64,000 nucleotides of DNA from Oxalobacter formigenes (GTDB taxonomy: Bacteria > Pseudomonadota > Gammaproteobacteria > Burkholderiales > Burkholderiaceae_D): contig JAMPAN010000001.1 of assembly GCA_023667225.1 (NCBI GenBank), positions 650,733 to 714,732 on the forward strand, written 5' to 3'. Under the pieces are notes generated by a model. That model had not been told where the DNA came from. It ran no database searches and saw only the letters and a list, made by a program, of their open reading frames with translations. How positions within the stretch are numbered: the first letter of the stretch is position 1; every line of letters begins with the position of its first letter. The translations under genes were made by a program, and so were the position numbers. Below, in pieces: positions 36,108 through 48,440 of the stretch.

Positions 36108-38201
36108 ATGAAAGCGGCGTCTCAACTTTCCACAGTTAATGCTGATTCAGGCCTTTACCTGGACCGTGATATCTCCCTGCTTGCGTTCAATGCCCGTGTG
36201 CTGGCACAGGCCGAAAATACGACCCTCCCCCTCATGGAGCGTCTTCGGTATCTTTGTATCGCAGGCAGCAACCTGGATGAATTTTTTGAAGTACGCGTTG
36301 CCAGCCTCCACGCCCGGCGCTATTCCAACGCCAATAAAACCGCCTCGGAAATTGACGCCCTCCTGCAAGATATCAGCAAAACATGCCATGCCCTGGTTGA
36401 AAAACAATACCAGATACTAAACAGGGAAGTTCTGCCGCTTCTGGCAGAAAACGGCATTCACCTTCTGGGTAAAAAAGAGCGGAATGAAGCGCAACAGGCA
36501 TGGGTCGCCTCCTTTTTTAACGAACACATCCGGCCGCTTCTGACCCCCATTGTGCTGGATCCGGCCCACCCTTTCCCCAGAGTCGTCAATAAAGGGCTGC
36601 ATTTTATTATTTCCCTCTCCGGCAAGGATGCCTTTGGCCGCGGCAGTGATATTGCCATTCTCAAAGCCCCCCGCATCCTTCCCCGCGTCATTCGCCTGCC
36701 GGAGGCACTTTCGGAAAACAGCCTTTCCTTTTCCCTGTTGTCTTCCATTATCCAGGCCAACATCGCTTCCCTTTTCCCGCAAAGGAAAATTCTTGCCTAT
36801 TCCCAGTTCCGCATCACGCGTGACAGCGACCTGTGGGTCGATGAAGAAGAAGTCAAAAACTTGCGCGAAGCGCTCCAAAGCAGCCTCCACAGCCGGCACT
36901 ATGGCAACGCCGTCCGCCTGGAAGTCGCGCGAGACTGTCCTGTCAGGCTTTCCGACTTTCTCCTGCACCAGTTCAACCTGGAACAAAAAGACCTTTACTA
37001 TGCCCAGGGGCCGGTCAACATTGTCCGGTTAAACGAACTTTTTGATCACGTCAAAAAACCGGAGCTGTATTTTCCTTCCTATACCCCTTCGGTTCTTCAG
37101 GGACATTACGCAGGGCATTCCCTTTTTGACGCCCTCAAAAAGCAGGATATCCTGCTCCACCATCCTTTCCAGTCATTCCAGACCGTTATCGACTTCATTC
37201 GCACAGCGGCAACCGATCCTGCCGTCGTCGTCATCAAACAAACCATCTACCGGGCAGGCATGACATCGGAATTAATGGAATCGCTCATTTCCGCAGCCCT
37301 GCAAGGCAAGGAAGTCATTGCCGTTGTCGAGCTCAAAGCCCGTTTTGACGAAAAACAGAATATTGACTGGGCCAAACGCCTGGAAGAAGCCGGCGCACAG
37401 GTTGTCTATGGCGTCATGGGGTTAAAAACCCATGCCAAACTGGCGCTGGCTATCCGCCGGGAAGGCGAGCAGCTTTGCTGCTACGCCCATCTTGGCACAG
37501 GCAACTACAACCCGAACACCACGCGATCCTACACGGATTTTGGCCTGATTACAGCCGACCGTGAAATCGGCAGGGAAGTCAATGAAATCTTCATCCAGCT
37601 GACAAGCCTTGCCAAACCGGCAAAACTGGAGCGGCTCTGGCTGGCCCCGTTCGACCTGCACAAAAACCTCATCCGCGCCATTGCCAATGAGGCCAGACTG
37701 GCCCGCCTCGGCAAAAAAGGCCGCATCATTGCAAAAATGAATGCCTTAATTGACGAATCCGTCATCCGCGCCCTGTACGCCGCCTCTTCTGCCGGTGTCA
37801 AAATCGACCTTATCGTACGCGGCGCATGCGCCTTAAGGCCCGGCGTACCCGGCCTGTCGGAAAATATCCGCGTCCGTTCCATCATTGGGCGCTTCCTGGA
37901 GCATACACGCATCTATTACTTCCGTAACGACTTAAAACACGACCTCTACCTTTCCAGCGCCGACTGGATGGCAAGAAACCTCTTCAGGCGGGTAGAAGTT
38001 GCCTTCCCGGTTATGGATAAAGCACTGAAAAAGCGGGTCATGGAAGAAGGGCTCCTGTCTTACCTGAAAGACAACCAGAATGCGTGGGAGTTACGTCCCG
38101 ACGGTATCTACCGCCAGAAAAAACCGCGGAAAAAACTGGAAAAATACAGCGCGCAGCAGCACCTCATGCAGCTCTACGGCGCATCCCCGACACAGGGATA
38201 A
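36108..38201 (+). CDS. ppk: Polyphosphate kinase 1
   Basis: Membrane-associated enzyme that reversibly polymerises the gamma-phosphate of ATP into polyphosphate. The 697-residue protein is full length. It has the N-terminal SNLDEFFEVRVASL helix, a catalytic histidine in GVMGLKTHAKLAL (about residue 443), GTGNYNPNTTRSYTDFG, and the second conserved histidine in GRFLEHTRIYYF (about residue 600). GGAAGGA precedes the ATG. It is followed by sixA at 12 bases and a SulP transporter, while ppx, the opposing phosphatase, lies just beyond in the opposite direction. Confidence 0.97.
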   Translation: MKAASQLSTVNADSGLYLDRDISLLAFNARVLAQAENTTLPLMERLRYLCIAGSNLDEFFEVRVASLHARRYSNANKTASEIDALLQDISKTCHALVEKQYQILNREVLPLLAENGIHLLGKKERNEAQQAWVASFFNEHIRPLLTPIVLDPAHPFPRVVNKGLHFIISLSGKDAFGRGSDIAILKAPRILPRVIRLPEALSENSLSFSLLSSIIQANIASLFPQRKILAYSQFRITRDSDLWVDEEEVKNLREALQSSLHSRHYGNAVRLEVARDCPVRLSDFLLHQFNLEQKDLYYAQGPVNIVRLNELFDHVKKPELYFPSYTPSVLQGHYAGHSLFDALKKQDILLHHPFQSFQTVIDFIRTAATDPAVVVIKQTIYRAGMTSELMESLISAALQGKEVIAVVELKARFDEKQNIDWAKRLEEAGAQVVYGVMGLKTHAKLALAIRREGEQLCCYAHLGTGNYNPNTTRSYTDFGLITADREIGREVNEIFIQLTSLAKPAKLERLWLAPFDLHKNLIRAIANEARLARLGKKGRIIAKMNALIDESVIRALYAASSAGVKIDLIVRGACALRPGVPGLSENIRVRSIIGRFLEHTRIYYFRNDLKHDLYLSSADWMARNLFRRVEVAFPVMDKALKKRVMEEGLLSYLKDNQNAWELRPDGIYRQKKPRKKLEKYSAQQHLMQLYGASPTQG

Positions 38202-38213
38202 CGGAGGAAAGCC

Positions 38214-38678
38214 ATGCACCTGATCTTGTGGCGGCATGCCGATGCCATGGAAAGCTCGCCGGATACAGAAAGGCGTTTATCCGGGAAAGGATTAAAACAG
38301 GCTGCCCTGGCAGCAGACTGGCTCAACCCGCGTTTGCCGGAAAACACCACCATCCTGGTCAGCCCGGCGCTTCGTGCCCGCCAGACCGCCAACACCTTGG
38401 GGCGGCAGTACAGTATCAACAACAACCTTGCCCTCAGTTCAACAGCTGAAAACATGCTGGATGCCGCCCGTTCTTCCTCAAACAGCCAGACCGTCCTTTT
38501 GGTCAGCCACCAGCCCCTGCTGGGCCACCTGGCCTCTCTTCTCCTGTGCGGGCAAAAACAGCCGTGGCACATTGCAAAAAGCCAGGTATGGTGGTTCGAA
38601 ATACAGGAAAACGACTCCCGGGAAACTGTCCTCAAAGCTGTCATGGACCCTTCCCTGACTTCCTCCCTGGTACGGTAA
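38214..38678 (+). CDS. sixA: Phosphohistidine phosphatase SixA
   Basis: Histidine-phosphatase (phosphoglycerate mutase superfamily) protein of 154 residues. The catalytic LWRHADA (R7-H8) is at the N-terminus, SPALRARQTAN follows, and the second histidine lies in LVSHQPLLGHL (about residue 101). E. coli SixA removes phosphate from histidine-phosphotransfer domains. Substrates here are unknown. A good GGAGGA ribosome site is present. It is sandwiched between ppk and the SulP gene with only 3-12 base gaps, so all three are probably one operon. Confidence 0.9.
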   Translation: MHLILWRHADAMESSPDTERRLSGKGLKQAALAADWLNPRLPENTTILVSPALRARQTANTLGRQYSINNNLALSSTAENMLDAARSSSNSQTVLLVSHQPLLGHLASLLLCGQKQPWHIAKSQVWWFEIQENDSRETVLKAVMDPSLTSSLVR

Positions 38679-38681
38679 ACC

Positions 38682-40367
38682 ATGACCTGGCCGTCGTTTT
38701 CCTCCCTTCCGTCGCGCTTTCCCTTTTTGCAGCCGGCGAAAAACGTACCGGATCTGCTTGCCGGCATTTCCGCCGCCGGCCTGTTGCTGCCGCAGGCATT
38801 GGCCTATTCCAGCATTGGCAACCTGCCTGCCCAGGCCGGCATCATTGCCCTTTTTGCAGGCCTTTTATGCTACGGCCTGCTGGGTTCCAGCCGTTTTGCC
38901 CTGGTCTCGCCAACTTCATCTTCTGCTGTCGTCCTGGCTGCGGCCACCGCATCCATCGCAGCAGGTAACCCGGCACGGCAAATGGCTCTGGCCGGCGGGC
39001 TGGTCATCGCAGGCGGCATCATCTTCCTTGTGGCAGCCCTTGTACGCATGGGCAGCATAACCGATTTTATCGCCCGTCCGGTTCTTCGGGGCTTTACCTT
39101 CGGGCTGGCTATCCTCATTATTATCAAGCAGATGGCTATCGTTGTCGGCGTCCATTCCGGATACGACAACCTGTTTTATTTCATAATGGATCTGGCCTAC
39201 CAGTTCCACCGCTGGAACAGCGCCTGCATCACCATTGCTGCCATTACTCTCGTCTGTCTCTTTATCCTGGGGAAAATCCGTTATCTGCCCGGCGGCATCA
39301 TCGTCATTGCTGCCGGCATTTTCGTCAGCATGGTGACAGACCTGACTGGCATGGGTGTGCCGCTTATCGGCAGCATTCACCTCGGCATCACGCAAATCAA
39401 ACCGCCTTCTTTATCCCTAAGCGAATGGATGGCGCTTTTCGAGCTTGCCTTTGCCATGGTCTTTATCCTCTATGCCGAATCCTATGGCTCCATTCGCAGC
39501 ACCGCCATGAAGCATAACGATCCCATCTCGCCCAATCGCGATCTTTTTGCTCTTGGCATCGCCAACCTGGTTTCCGGACTTTTCCAGTGCATGCCTGTCG
39601 GCGCCGGCTATTCCGCAACAGCCGCCAATGAAGCCTGCGGTGCAAAAACCCGGCTGGCCGGTATCTTTGCCATGCTCATTACACTGGCAGTTCTGGCAAC
39701 GGCCCTGCCTTATATCGAGCTGATTCCACACCCGGTTCTGGCTGGAATCGTCATCTATACCATGCTGATTACCTTAAAACCATCCGATTTTGCAATCTAT
39801 TTTGCCTGGAAAAACGACAGGCTGATTGCTGTTGCCTCTGTGCTTGCTGTTCTTTTTCTGGGTGCGCTGCACGGGCTTTTGGCTGCTGTAGCCATCAGCC
39901 TGGTTATCATGCTCCGTCAAATTTCCGCTTCCACCCTCTCAACACTGGGCAGGCTGGGGCAAAGTCATGATTTTGTCAGCCTGGCAGCCTTTCCCGAAGC
40001 CAATCCCGTTCCCGGCATCCTGATTCTTCGTCCCGAAGAAGGCATTTTTTTCGCCAATGCCGAACGTGTCATGCAGCAGGCAAGGCAACTCCTGGCATTG
40101 GAAAATAAACCGGTTCATACCGTCATCCTGAGCCTGGAATTAACCGATGACCTGGATACCACCAGCCTTGAAGCCCTGCGCGATTTTTTCCTTTTTATTG
40201 AAACCCGGCAGAAAAAACTGATTCTCGCCCGCCTTAAAGATCCGGTACACGAGATGCTCATGCTTTCGCTGGCAGCGGACTTTCCGAACATTCCAATGAG
40301 CCAGCTCAGCGTTGAGCGGGCTGTTCGCCTGGCGCAAGGCCAAACCATGCCGGAAAAAAAGGAATAA
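38682..40367 (+). CDS. SulP-family anion transporter with STAS domain
   Basis: A 561-residue inner-membrane transporter (SLC26/SulP family: sulfate, bicarbonate or dicarboxylates). It has the N-terminal LLAGISAAGLLLPQALAYSSIGNLPAQ-type helix, shown by LPQALAYSSIGNLPAQAG (about residues 37-54), the GSSRFALVSPTSSSAVV substrate-site segment, and about 12 membrane helices. A C-terminal STAS domain (about residues 445-545) is marked by GIFFANAERV and LELTDDLDTTSLEAL. It ends 5 bases before the convergent ppx gene. The substrate cannot be told from sequence by eye. Confidence 0.9.
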   Translation: MTWPSFSSLPSRFPFLQPAKNVPDLLAGISAAGLLLPQALAYSSIGNLPAQAGIIALFAGLLCYGLLGSSRFALVSPTSSSAVVLAAATASIAAGNPARQMALAGGLVIAGGIIFLVAALVRMGSITDFIARPVLRGFTFGLAILIIIKQMAIVVGVHSGYDNLFYFIMDLAYQFHRWNSACITIAAITLVCLFILGKIRYLPGGIIVIAAGIFVSMVTDLTGMGVPLIGSIHLGITQIKPPSLSLSEWMALFELAFAMVFILYAESYGSIRSTAMKHNDPISPNRDLFALGIANLVSGLFQCMPVGAGYSATAANEACGAKTRLAGIFAMLITLAVLATALPYIELIPHPVLAGIVIYTMLITLKPSDFAIYFAWKNDRLIAVASVLAVLFLGALHGLLAAVAISLVIMLRQISASTLSTLGRLGQSHDFVSLAAFPEANPVPGILILRPEEGIFFANAERVMQQARQLLALENKPVHTVILSLELTDDLDTTSLEALRDFFLFIETRQKKLILARLKDPVHEMLMLSLAADFPNIPMSQLSVERAVRLAQGQTMPEKKE

Positions 40368-40372
40368 ACCGC

Positions 40373-41827
40373 CTAGCTCTCCAAAATCATGAGCGTAATT
40401 CCCCTCTCCGCCCACCAGGCCCGTTCCCTGCCCAGCCGGTAAGCCAGCGTCTGGTGTTTTTCAGACCACACGCCCGGCAGTGTCATCTCAATGCGCTTTC
40501 TCACCCGGAAAACCATCTTGTCTGTCACTGCCTCCACACGGCCAGACGTCAATATCACCGCCAGGCGAATCGCCAGAACCGCCTTGAGAATATCCGGTGT
40601 ATCCAGCAAATTATCCAGTTTCCGCAAGTTACCCTTCTGGGCCAGCACCAACCTTCCCATCTGCTTCTGCTCGCGGGCAGTAAACCCGGCCAGATCGGCA
40701 TTTTCCACCAGATAGGCGCCATGCTTGTGGTAATCCGTCGGCGAAACAAACATACCGGCTTCATGCATAAGCGCACTCCAGTAAAGCGTTTTTTTGAGCG
40801 CCTCCGATTCCGGCGCCATCTTTTCAAAAAGCGCAAGGGCACAATCCGCTGTCCTGACAGCCCGCCTCCTGTCAACTTTATACCGCTGCATAAAACGGAT
40901 CACAGATTGCCCGCGCCGGTCCTGTTCGGTTGCCTGCATACGGATATCCCACATAATCCCCGCACGCAAACCGGATTCCACCGGCGTCATCACCGGCATT
41001 TTCAATTCCTGCATCAACGAAATCAGGATAGAAAGCCCGCCTACCACTGACGCAGCCCGTTCCCGGCGAAGCCCCTGCAAATCAAGCCTGCCGATTTTTC
41101 CCGCCCTGACCATCTTCCTGCGCAGCAAATCCAGATTTGCCGCACTGAACCGGCCATCCCCGATACCGTTAGCCGCAATAATCTCGGCAATTGCCCTCAT
41201 CGTGCCGGAAGACCCATAGGCCACATCCCAGTAACGCCGGTGATAATGGGTTTTGATCCCCTCAAAAACACTGCGGGCAGAAAGCACTGCCGAACGGAAC
41301 CCTTCCTCCGTAATCACACCATCCGGGAAAAAGCTCCGGCTTTGCCTGACAGTTCCCACGCTGAAAGACTCCACCTTTTCTATCGTTTCCCCTTTCCCGC
41401 GCACCACCTCGGTTGAACCGCCGCCGATATCCACAACAAGACGCCGCTCCTTCGGGCATAACAGCAAATTATCCACCCCCAGATAAATCAGACGGCCCTC
41501 CTCTTCACCGGAAATCACTTCAATCGGATAACCCAGCGCCGCCTCCCCGCCCGAAAGAAAAACCGGCGCATTTTTTGCAACCCGCAAGGTATGGGTCGCC
41601 ACAGCGCGCACCCGCCTGACCGGATACAAATCAAGAATATGCCGAAGATTTTGCAACGCCTCCAGGCCCGCTGCCACAGCCGCGTCCGTCAGGCAATTAT
41701 CTTTATCCAGCCCTGCGGCAAGCCGGTTGGGTTCCCGTGCTGTCCTGACAACACGAATCACCCCGTTTACATATTCGCCAATCTGCAAGCGAAAACTGTT
41801 GGAACCCAGGTCAATAGCAGCAAGCAT
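40373..41827 (-). CDS. ppx: Exopolyphosphatase (Ppx/GppA family)
   Basis: Hydrolyses terminal phosphates of polyphosphate and, in GppA, pppGpp. The 484-residue ASKHA-fold protein starts LAAIDLGSNSFRLQIGE, contains VDIGGGSTEVVRG (about residues 145-157) and GTVRQSRSFF, then the HD-like helical C-terminal domain with LMHEAGMFVSPTDYHKHGAYLVENAD. Its position convergent to the ppk-sixA-sulP operon argues for Ppx rather than GppA, but the two are hard to separate by eye. Confidence 0.93.
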   Translation of the reverse strand: MLAAIDLGSNSFRLQIGEYVNGVIRVVRTAREPNRLAAGLDKDNCLTDAAVAAGLEALQNLRHILDLYPVRRVRAVATHTLRVAKNAPVFLSGGEAALGYPIEVISGEEEGRLIYLGVDNLLLCPKERRLVVDIGGGSTEVVRGKGETIEKVESFSVGTVRQSRSFFPDGVITEEGFRSAVLSARSVFEGIKTHYHRRYWDVAYGSSGTMRAIAEIIAANGIGDGRFSAANLDLLRRKMVRAGKIGRLDLQGLRRERAASVVGGLSILISLMQELKMPVMTPVESGLRAGIMWDIRMQATEQDRRGQSVIRFMQRYKVDRRRAVRTADCALALFEKMAPESEALKKTLYWSALMHEAGMFVSPTDYHKHGAYLVENADLAGFTAREQKQMGRLVLAQKGNLRKLDNLLDTPDILKAVLAIRLAVILTSGRVEAVTDKMVFRVRKRIEMTLPGVWSEKHQTLAYRLGRERAWWAERGITLMILES

Positions 41828-41853
41828 ATCTGTTTTTTCCCTTACCCGGCCGG

Positions 41854-42822
41854 CTAGCCCAGCATCGTATCCAGAACCATCATGAGCGCAAATCCGGCAA
41901 GCAGCCCAATCGTTGCCGGCGTCTGGTGCCCGTTGCGGTGTGTTTCGGGAATCACCTCATGCGAAACAATAAAAATCATGGCGCCTCCCGCCAGGCCCAG
42001 CCCAAGCGGATAGGAGGCAGCAAAACCGCTTGTCAGACCAACGCCCAACAGTGCGCCAAACGGTTCCAGCAATCCCGTTGCCGCTGCCAGCAACACCGCG
42101 CGAAGGCGCGACATCCCTGCACTTCTCAGCGCAAGGGCCACAGCCAGCCCCTCCGGAATATCCTGAAGCACAATCGCCATCGTCAAAGGCAATCCCACAT
42201 TCATGTCCCCGCGGGAAAAGCTCACGCCAATCGCCATGCCTTCAGGCAAATTATGCAGAGAAATGGCAAAAACAAAAAGCCATACCCGGTTAAACCGCTC
42301 GTGCCCAGGGCCAAATGTACCGGCAGCCTCGTGGCGGTGCGGCGTAAACTGATCCAGGCTCAGCATCAGCAAAACACCCAGCGCCATGCCTGCCGTAACA
42401 ATACCGGCGCTCGCCATTTTGCTTCCTGTCATCTCCACACCTGCCTTCAGGCCAGGAAGCAAAAGGGAAAAAGCGCTGGCAGCCAGCATCATCCCGGCGG
42501 CAAAACCAAGCATCGTATCCTCTGCCTGCTGGGGAATCTTCCGAAGCAGCAATGCGGGAAGCGCCCCTGCCGCCGTCATGGCGCCGCCTGCCAGCCCGCC
42601 GGCAAGCGCCAGCCGCAAAGCATAATCAAAACCGGGCTGCCCTATTTTCATCAGGCTTTGGAAAAGCATGATAAACACTGCCAATACGGAAACCGCCATG
42701 CAAAAAGCCAGTACCCAATGGCAGCGGAAATGATGCAGCAACACCTCTCGCCAGCCCCCTTTCAGCGGGCTGGCAGATGTTAATTCCTGTGGTACTGCTG
42801 TATAGTCTTTTCCGGGCAACAT
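41854..42822 (-). CDS. ZIP-family divalent metal transporter
   Basis: A 322-residue membrane protein of the ZIP family (zinc, iron or manganese uptake). It has about eight helices. The metal-site helices are HNLPEGMAIGVSFSRGD and LQDIPEGLAVALALRSAG, followed by EPFGALLG and SHEVIPETHRNGHQT. The cytosolic loop TPHRHEAAGTFGPGH is only modestly His-rich. I start at the ATG at 42822, just after a purine-rich GGAAG. An in-frame ATG 16 codons upstream would add a basic, unrelated leader. It is close to ppx (26 bases) on the same strand. Confidence 0.88.
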   Translation of the reverse strand: MLPGKDYTAVPQELTSASPLKGGWREVLLHHFRCHWVLAFCMAVSVLAVFIMLFQSLMKIGQPGFDYALRLALAGGLAGGAMTAAGALPALLLRKIPQQAEDTMLGFAAGMMLAASAFSLLLPGLKAGVEMTGSKMASAGIVTAGMALGVLLMLSLDQFTPHRHEAAGTFGPGHERFNRVWLFVFAISLHNLPEGMAIGVSFSRGDMNVGLPLTMAIVLQDIPEGLAVALALRSAGMSRLRAVLLAAATGLLEPFGALLGVGLTSGFAASYPLGLGLAGGAMIFIVSHEVIPETHRNGHQTPATIGLLAGFALMMVLDTMLG

Positions 42823-43035
42823 CTTCCGGTTTTTTCTTCCTGCCGGCAAATCACACCCCTTCCGCCTCATCTTTCCCTGACAATGCTTTTTCAGCTGTCT
42901 TGCGGGATACTGCTGATTTTACTCTTTAGGCAAATCGGTTAATATGCAAGTCTTAGCTCAGGCGCCTGCCATGGTAATACACCATCTTCTGCCTGTTTGT
43001 CTTGTCCTGCATCATTGGCTTTGAAAGGAAAAAAA

Positions 43036-43968
43036 ATGAAAATTCTGGTTACCGGCGGTTGCGGCAACATGGGCGTGCATGTTGTGAAATCCCTGGCAAA
43101 AAAGGGCCATCAGATTCGCGTGCTGGACAAAGATGAAGACGGCCTGAAAAAACTTGCCTCACCGGTCATAGAAACCCTCTGCGGCGACCTTGCGGATAAA
43201 GAAACCGTGCGCCGCGCCGTCAACGGAGTCAACGCCATCCTGCACCTGGCGTGGAGCTTTTCGGAAACCTTTACCGACTTGCTGGATATCGATGTCAAGG
43301 CATATCAGTACCTCCTGGATGCTGCGGTGGAATACGGCGTCAAAGACATTATCAACGCCACTACCGCCGTTTCCTATGGCAAACCTGTCGTCACACCTGT
43401 TGACGAAAACCATCCCCGCCTTGTCTCGCTTTCCCGCAGCCCGGCTTACGCGCTTGCCAAACTGGTTACCGAAGAAATGAGCCGGATTTACGCAGTGCAG
43501 CACGACATGGCGGCCAACAATGTCATGATCTGGTACGCCTATGGGGAAACCATCGGCGGACGCAACATCCGCGCCATGGCCCGCGATGCCATGGAAAAAG
43601 GCGTCATCGAAGTCCCTGCCGGCAGCGGCGGCAACTTCCTGCAGCTGGATGATTTTGTTTCCGCCGTCCTGGCCATCTTTGAAAAACGCCCCAAAGGCGA
43701 ACTCTTCAACCTGGGCAGCATTTACCTGACATGGGAAGATCTGGCCAAACTCATTGTCGCGCATGCCAACCCCAAAGCCGTGGTTCGCGCCATTCCCAAA
43801 AACGAATGGCAGGGCAGCGCCTTCCTGACAGACGATTGGCCGCTTAGCACCCAAAAAGCCGATGACATGCTGCATTACAAAACCGGCATGTCGCGGGAAA
43901 AAGCCATTGAAGGTCTTTCCGGCGCACTGAAACTCTCCGTGGATCGCGTCAAGGCACAGATGGGATAA
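43036..43968 (+). CDS. NAD(P)-dependent epimerase/dehydratase (extended SDR)
   Basis: A 310-residue Rossmann-fold protein. The cofactor loop GGCGNMG (about residues 7-13) is an extended-SDR GxxGxxG variant. HLAWSFSETF follows, and the usual YxxxK is YALAK (near residue 151: SPAYALAKLVTEE). The product and substrate are unknown. AAAGGA sits 7 bases before the ATG at 43036. An in-frame ATG 13 codons upstream is not needed. It is followed by a radical SAM gene after 6 bases, which suggests a shared pathway. Confidence 0.88.
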   Translation: MKILVTGGCGNMGVHVVKSLAKKGHQIRVLDKDEDGLKKLASPVIETLCGDLADKETVRRAVNGVNAILHLAWSFSETFTDLLDIDVKAYQYLLDAAVEYGVKDIINATTAVSYGKPVVTPVDENHPRLVSLSRSPAYALAKLVTEEMSRIYAVQHDMAANNVMIWYAYGETIGGRNIRAMARDAMEKGVIEVPAGSGGNFLQLDDFVSAVLAIFEKRPKGELFNLGSIYLTWEDLAKLIVAHANPKAVVRAIPKNEWQGSAFLTDDWPLSTQKADDMLHYKTGMSREKAIEGLSGALKLSVDRVKAQMG

Positions 43969-43974
43969 CCGGCC

Positions 43975-44874
43975 ATGACGCCCGCTGTGCCCATTGCCTA
44001 CATTGATCCGCTTTTTCGCCCGCCAAGCGAAGCGCGCTCCCTTATCCTGCAAATTACCAACGGATGCAGCTGGAGCCGGTGTTCCTACTGCGACATGTAC
44101 ACACAGCCCCAGAAAAAATTCGGCGTCAAGCCGGAAGAAGCCGTATTGCAGGAAATTGAATGGGCAGGAAAAAACCTGCCCTATGTACGCCGGGTCTTCC
44201 TGGCAGACGGCGATGCTATGGTACTGTCGGCCAGGCGGTTGCTGAACATTCTTAACGCCGTCAAAACGCACCTGCCCGCTGTCAGCCGGGTCGCCTCCTA
44301 CTGCCTGCCGCGCAATGTGGCCGCAAAATCCGATGAAGAACTCCGGCAGCTCCACGCCGCCGGCCTCGGTCTGGTTTATGTCGGCGCGGAATCCGGCAAC
44401 GATTTTGTACTCAAAAGCATCAACAAGGGAGAAACTCAGCAAAGCACCGTCTGCGCACTCAACCGGCTGGCCGATGCCGGCATCAAACGTTCTGTCATGA
44501 TCATCAACGGACTGGCAGGCAAAAAATTCAGCGAACAACACGCGCTTCATTCTGCTGGTCTGGCCAACAAGACCCAGCCGGAATTCCTGGCATCGCTGGT
44601 CATCAACCTCCCCCACGGGGAAGCGCGTCACCAGAAAGCCTTCGGCGGACAATTTGAAGCCATGCCACAGCCTGCCCTCTTTCGCGAGCTGCGGCAATTT
44701 ATAGGTGCGCTTGAGCTGAAATCCACCGTCTTCAGGAGCGACCACGCCTCCAACCAGCTTGTTTTAAAAGGTGTACTGGGAAAAGACAAACCTCGCCTGC
44801 TGGAACAGATCGACCAGGCTATTACCGCCCCCGAAAAAGCCAATCTGCGCCCTGTCTGGATCAGGCCATTTTAA
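43975..44874 (+). CDS. Radical SAM protein with CX4CX2C cluster motif
   Basis: A 299-residue protein with a radical SAM core. The iron-sulfur cysteines are C31, C36 and C39 (CSWSRCSYC), i.e. CX4CX2C rather than the canonical CX3CX2C. The preceding PPSEARSLILQITNG and following DMYTQPQKKF match a group of radical SAM proteins known from anaerobes that share this spacing. YVGAESGND near residue 137 is the usual SAM-binding strand. No B12 or SPASM domain is visible. The reaction is unknown. It is the second gene of a pair with an SDR epimerase and is convergent with ssb. Confidence 0.88.
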   Translation: MTPAVPIAYIDPLFRPPSEARSLILQITNGCSWSRCSYCDMYTQPQKKFGVKPEEAVLQEIEWAGKNLPYVRRVFLADGDAMVLSARRLLNILNAVKTHLPAVSRVASYCLPRNVAAKSDEELRQLHAAGLGLVYVGAESGNDFVLKSINKGETQQSTVCALNRLADAGIKRSVMIINGLAGKKFSEQHALHSAGLANKTQPEFLASLVINLPHGEARHQKAFGGQFEAMPQPALFRELRQFIGALELKSTVFRSDHASNQLVLKGVLGKDKPRLLEQIDQAITAPEKANLRPVWIRPF

Positions 44875-44897
44875 ACTTCCCCAACACGGCAAACTGC

Positions 44898-45359
44898 TCA
44901 AAACGGGATATCGTCATCCATATCGGAAAGGCTGGGCGCACGGCTCGGCGCCTGGCGCGGCGCACTGCCGGAAGCGGGCTGCCTCGGTGCGCTGCTGCGG
45001 TCTTCCACAGGTTCACCGGTGCCGGGACGGCTCCCCAGCATTTGCATGGTATCCGCAATAATTTCTGTCGTATACCGCTCAATCCCTTCCCTGTCCGTAT
45101 ATTTTCTCGTCCGTAACCGCCCCTCAACATAAACCTGGGAACCTTTCTTCAGGTATTGTCCGGCAATCTCGGCCAATTTGCCGAAAAAAGACACCCGGTG
45201 CCATTCCGTTGCCTCCCTTTGCTCGCCGCTCGCCTTGTCGCGCCAGCGGTCCGTCGTCGCAACGGCAATACTGGTTACCTGCTCACCACTGGGCATATAA
45301 CGGCTTTCCGGATCCCGTCCCAGATTGCCCACAATGATGACTTTGTTAATTGATGCCAT
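44898..45359 (-). CDS. ssb: Single-stranded DNA-binding protein
   Basis: Tetrameric OB-fold protein that coats single-stranded DNA. The 153 residues start [20 protein letters not shown], contain [31 protein letters not shown], and end in the acidic partner-binding tip MDDDIPF after a Pro/Arg/Ser linker. It is divergent from uvrA, as in E. coli, with 186 bases between them. Confidence 0.97.
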   Translation of the reverse strand: MASINKVIIVGNLGRDPESRYMPSGEQVTSIAVATTDRWRDKASGEQREATEWHRVSFFGKLAEIAGQYLKKGSQVYVEGRLRTRKYTDREGIERYTTEIIADTMQMLGSRPGTGEPVEDRSSAPRQPASGSAPRQAPSRAPSLSDMDDDIPF

Positions 45360-45545
45360 GATATCTCTCCTGATATTGATGTTTTCCCGGTTTTAACAGA
45401 CCTGGCGTCAAACGGGAACCCATTATGCCAGAAGTTTGCCCGCCTGCACGCTGTTTGTCCCTGCTCCCTGTAAAAGAGAAACAAATGCGTTATAGTAAGC
45501 GGCTTGCGTTACAAAAAGCCTTTCCGGAAAACGGCACATTGCACT
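45360..45545. other. Divergent ssb-uvrA intergenic region
   Basis: A 186-base gap expected to contain the promoters of ssb and uvrA. A TTATAGT about 50 bases before uvrA could be part of its -10. I searched for CTG-N10-CAG SOS boxes (LexA sites) on both strands and found none, although uvrA and ssb are SOS-linked in E. coli. Confidence 0.45.
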
Positions 45546-48431
<2,886 letters not shown>

Positions 48432-48440
48432 CCCTGCCGG

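Noticed and set aside
43159-44745. Minus-strand open frame (528 codons) opposite the epimerase and radical SAM genes
   Set aside because: Antisense shadow of two genes with clear motifs; its composition (Gly/Phe/Asp-rich) follows from the opposite strand.
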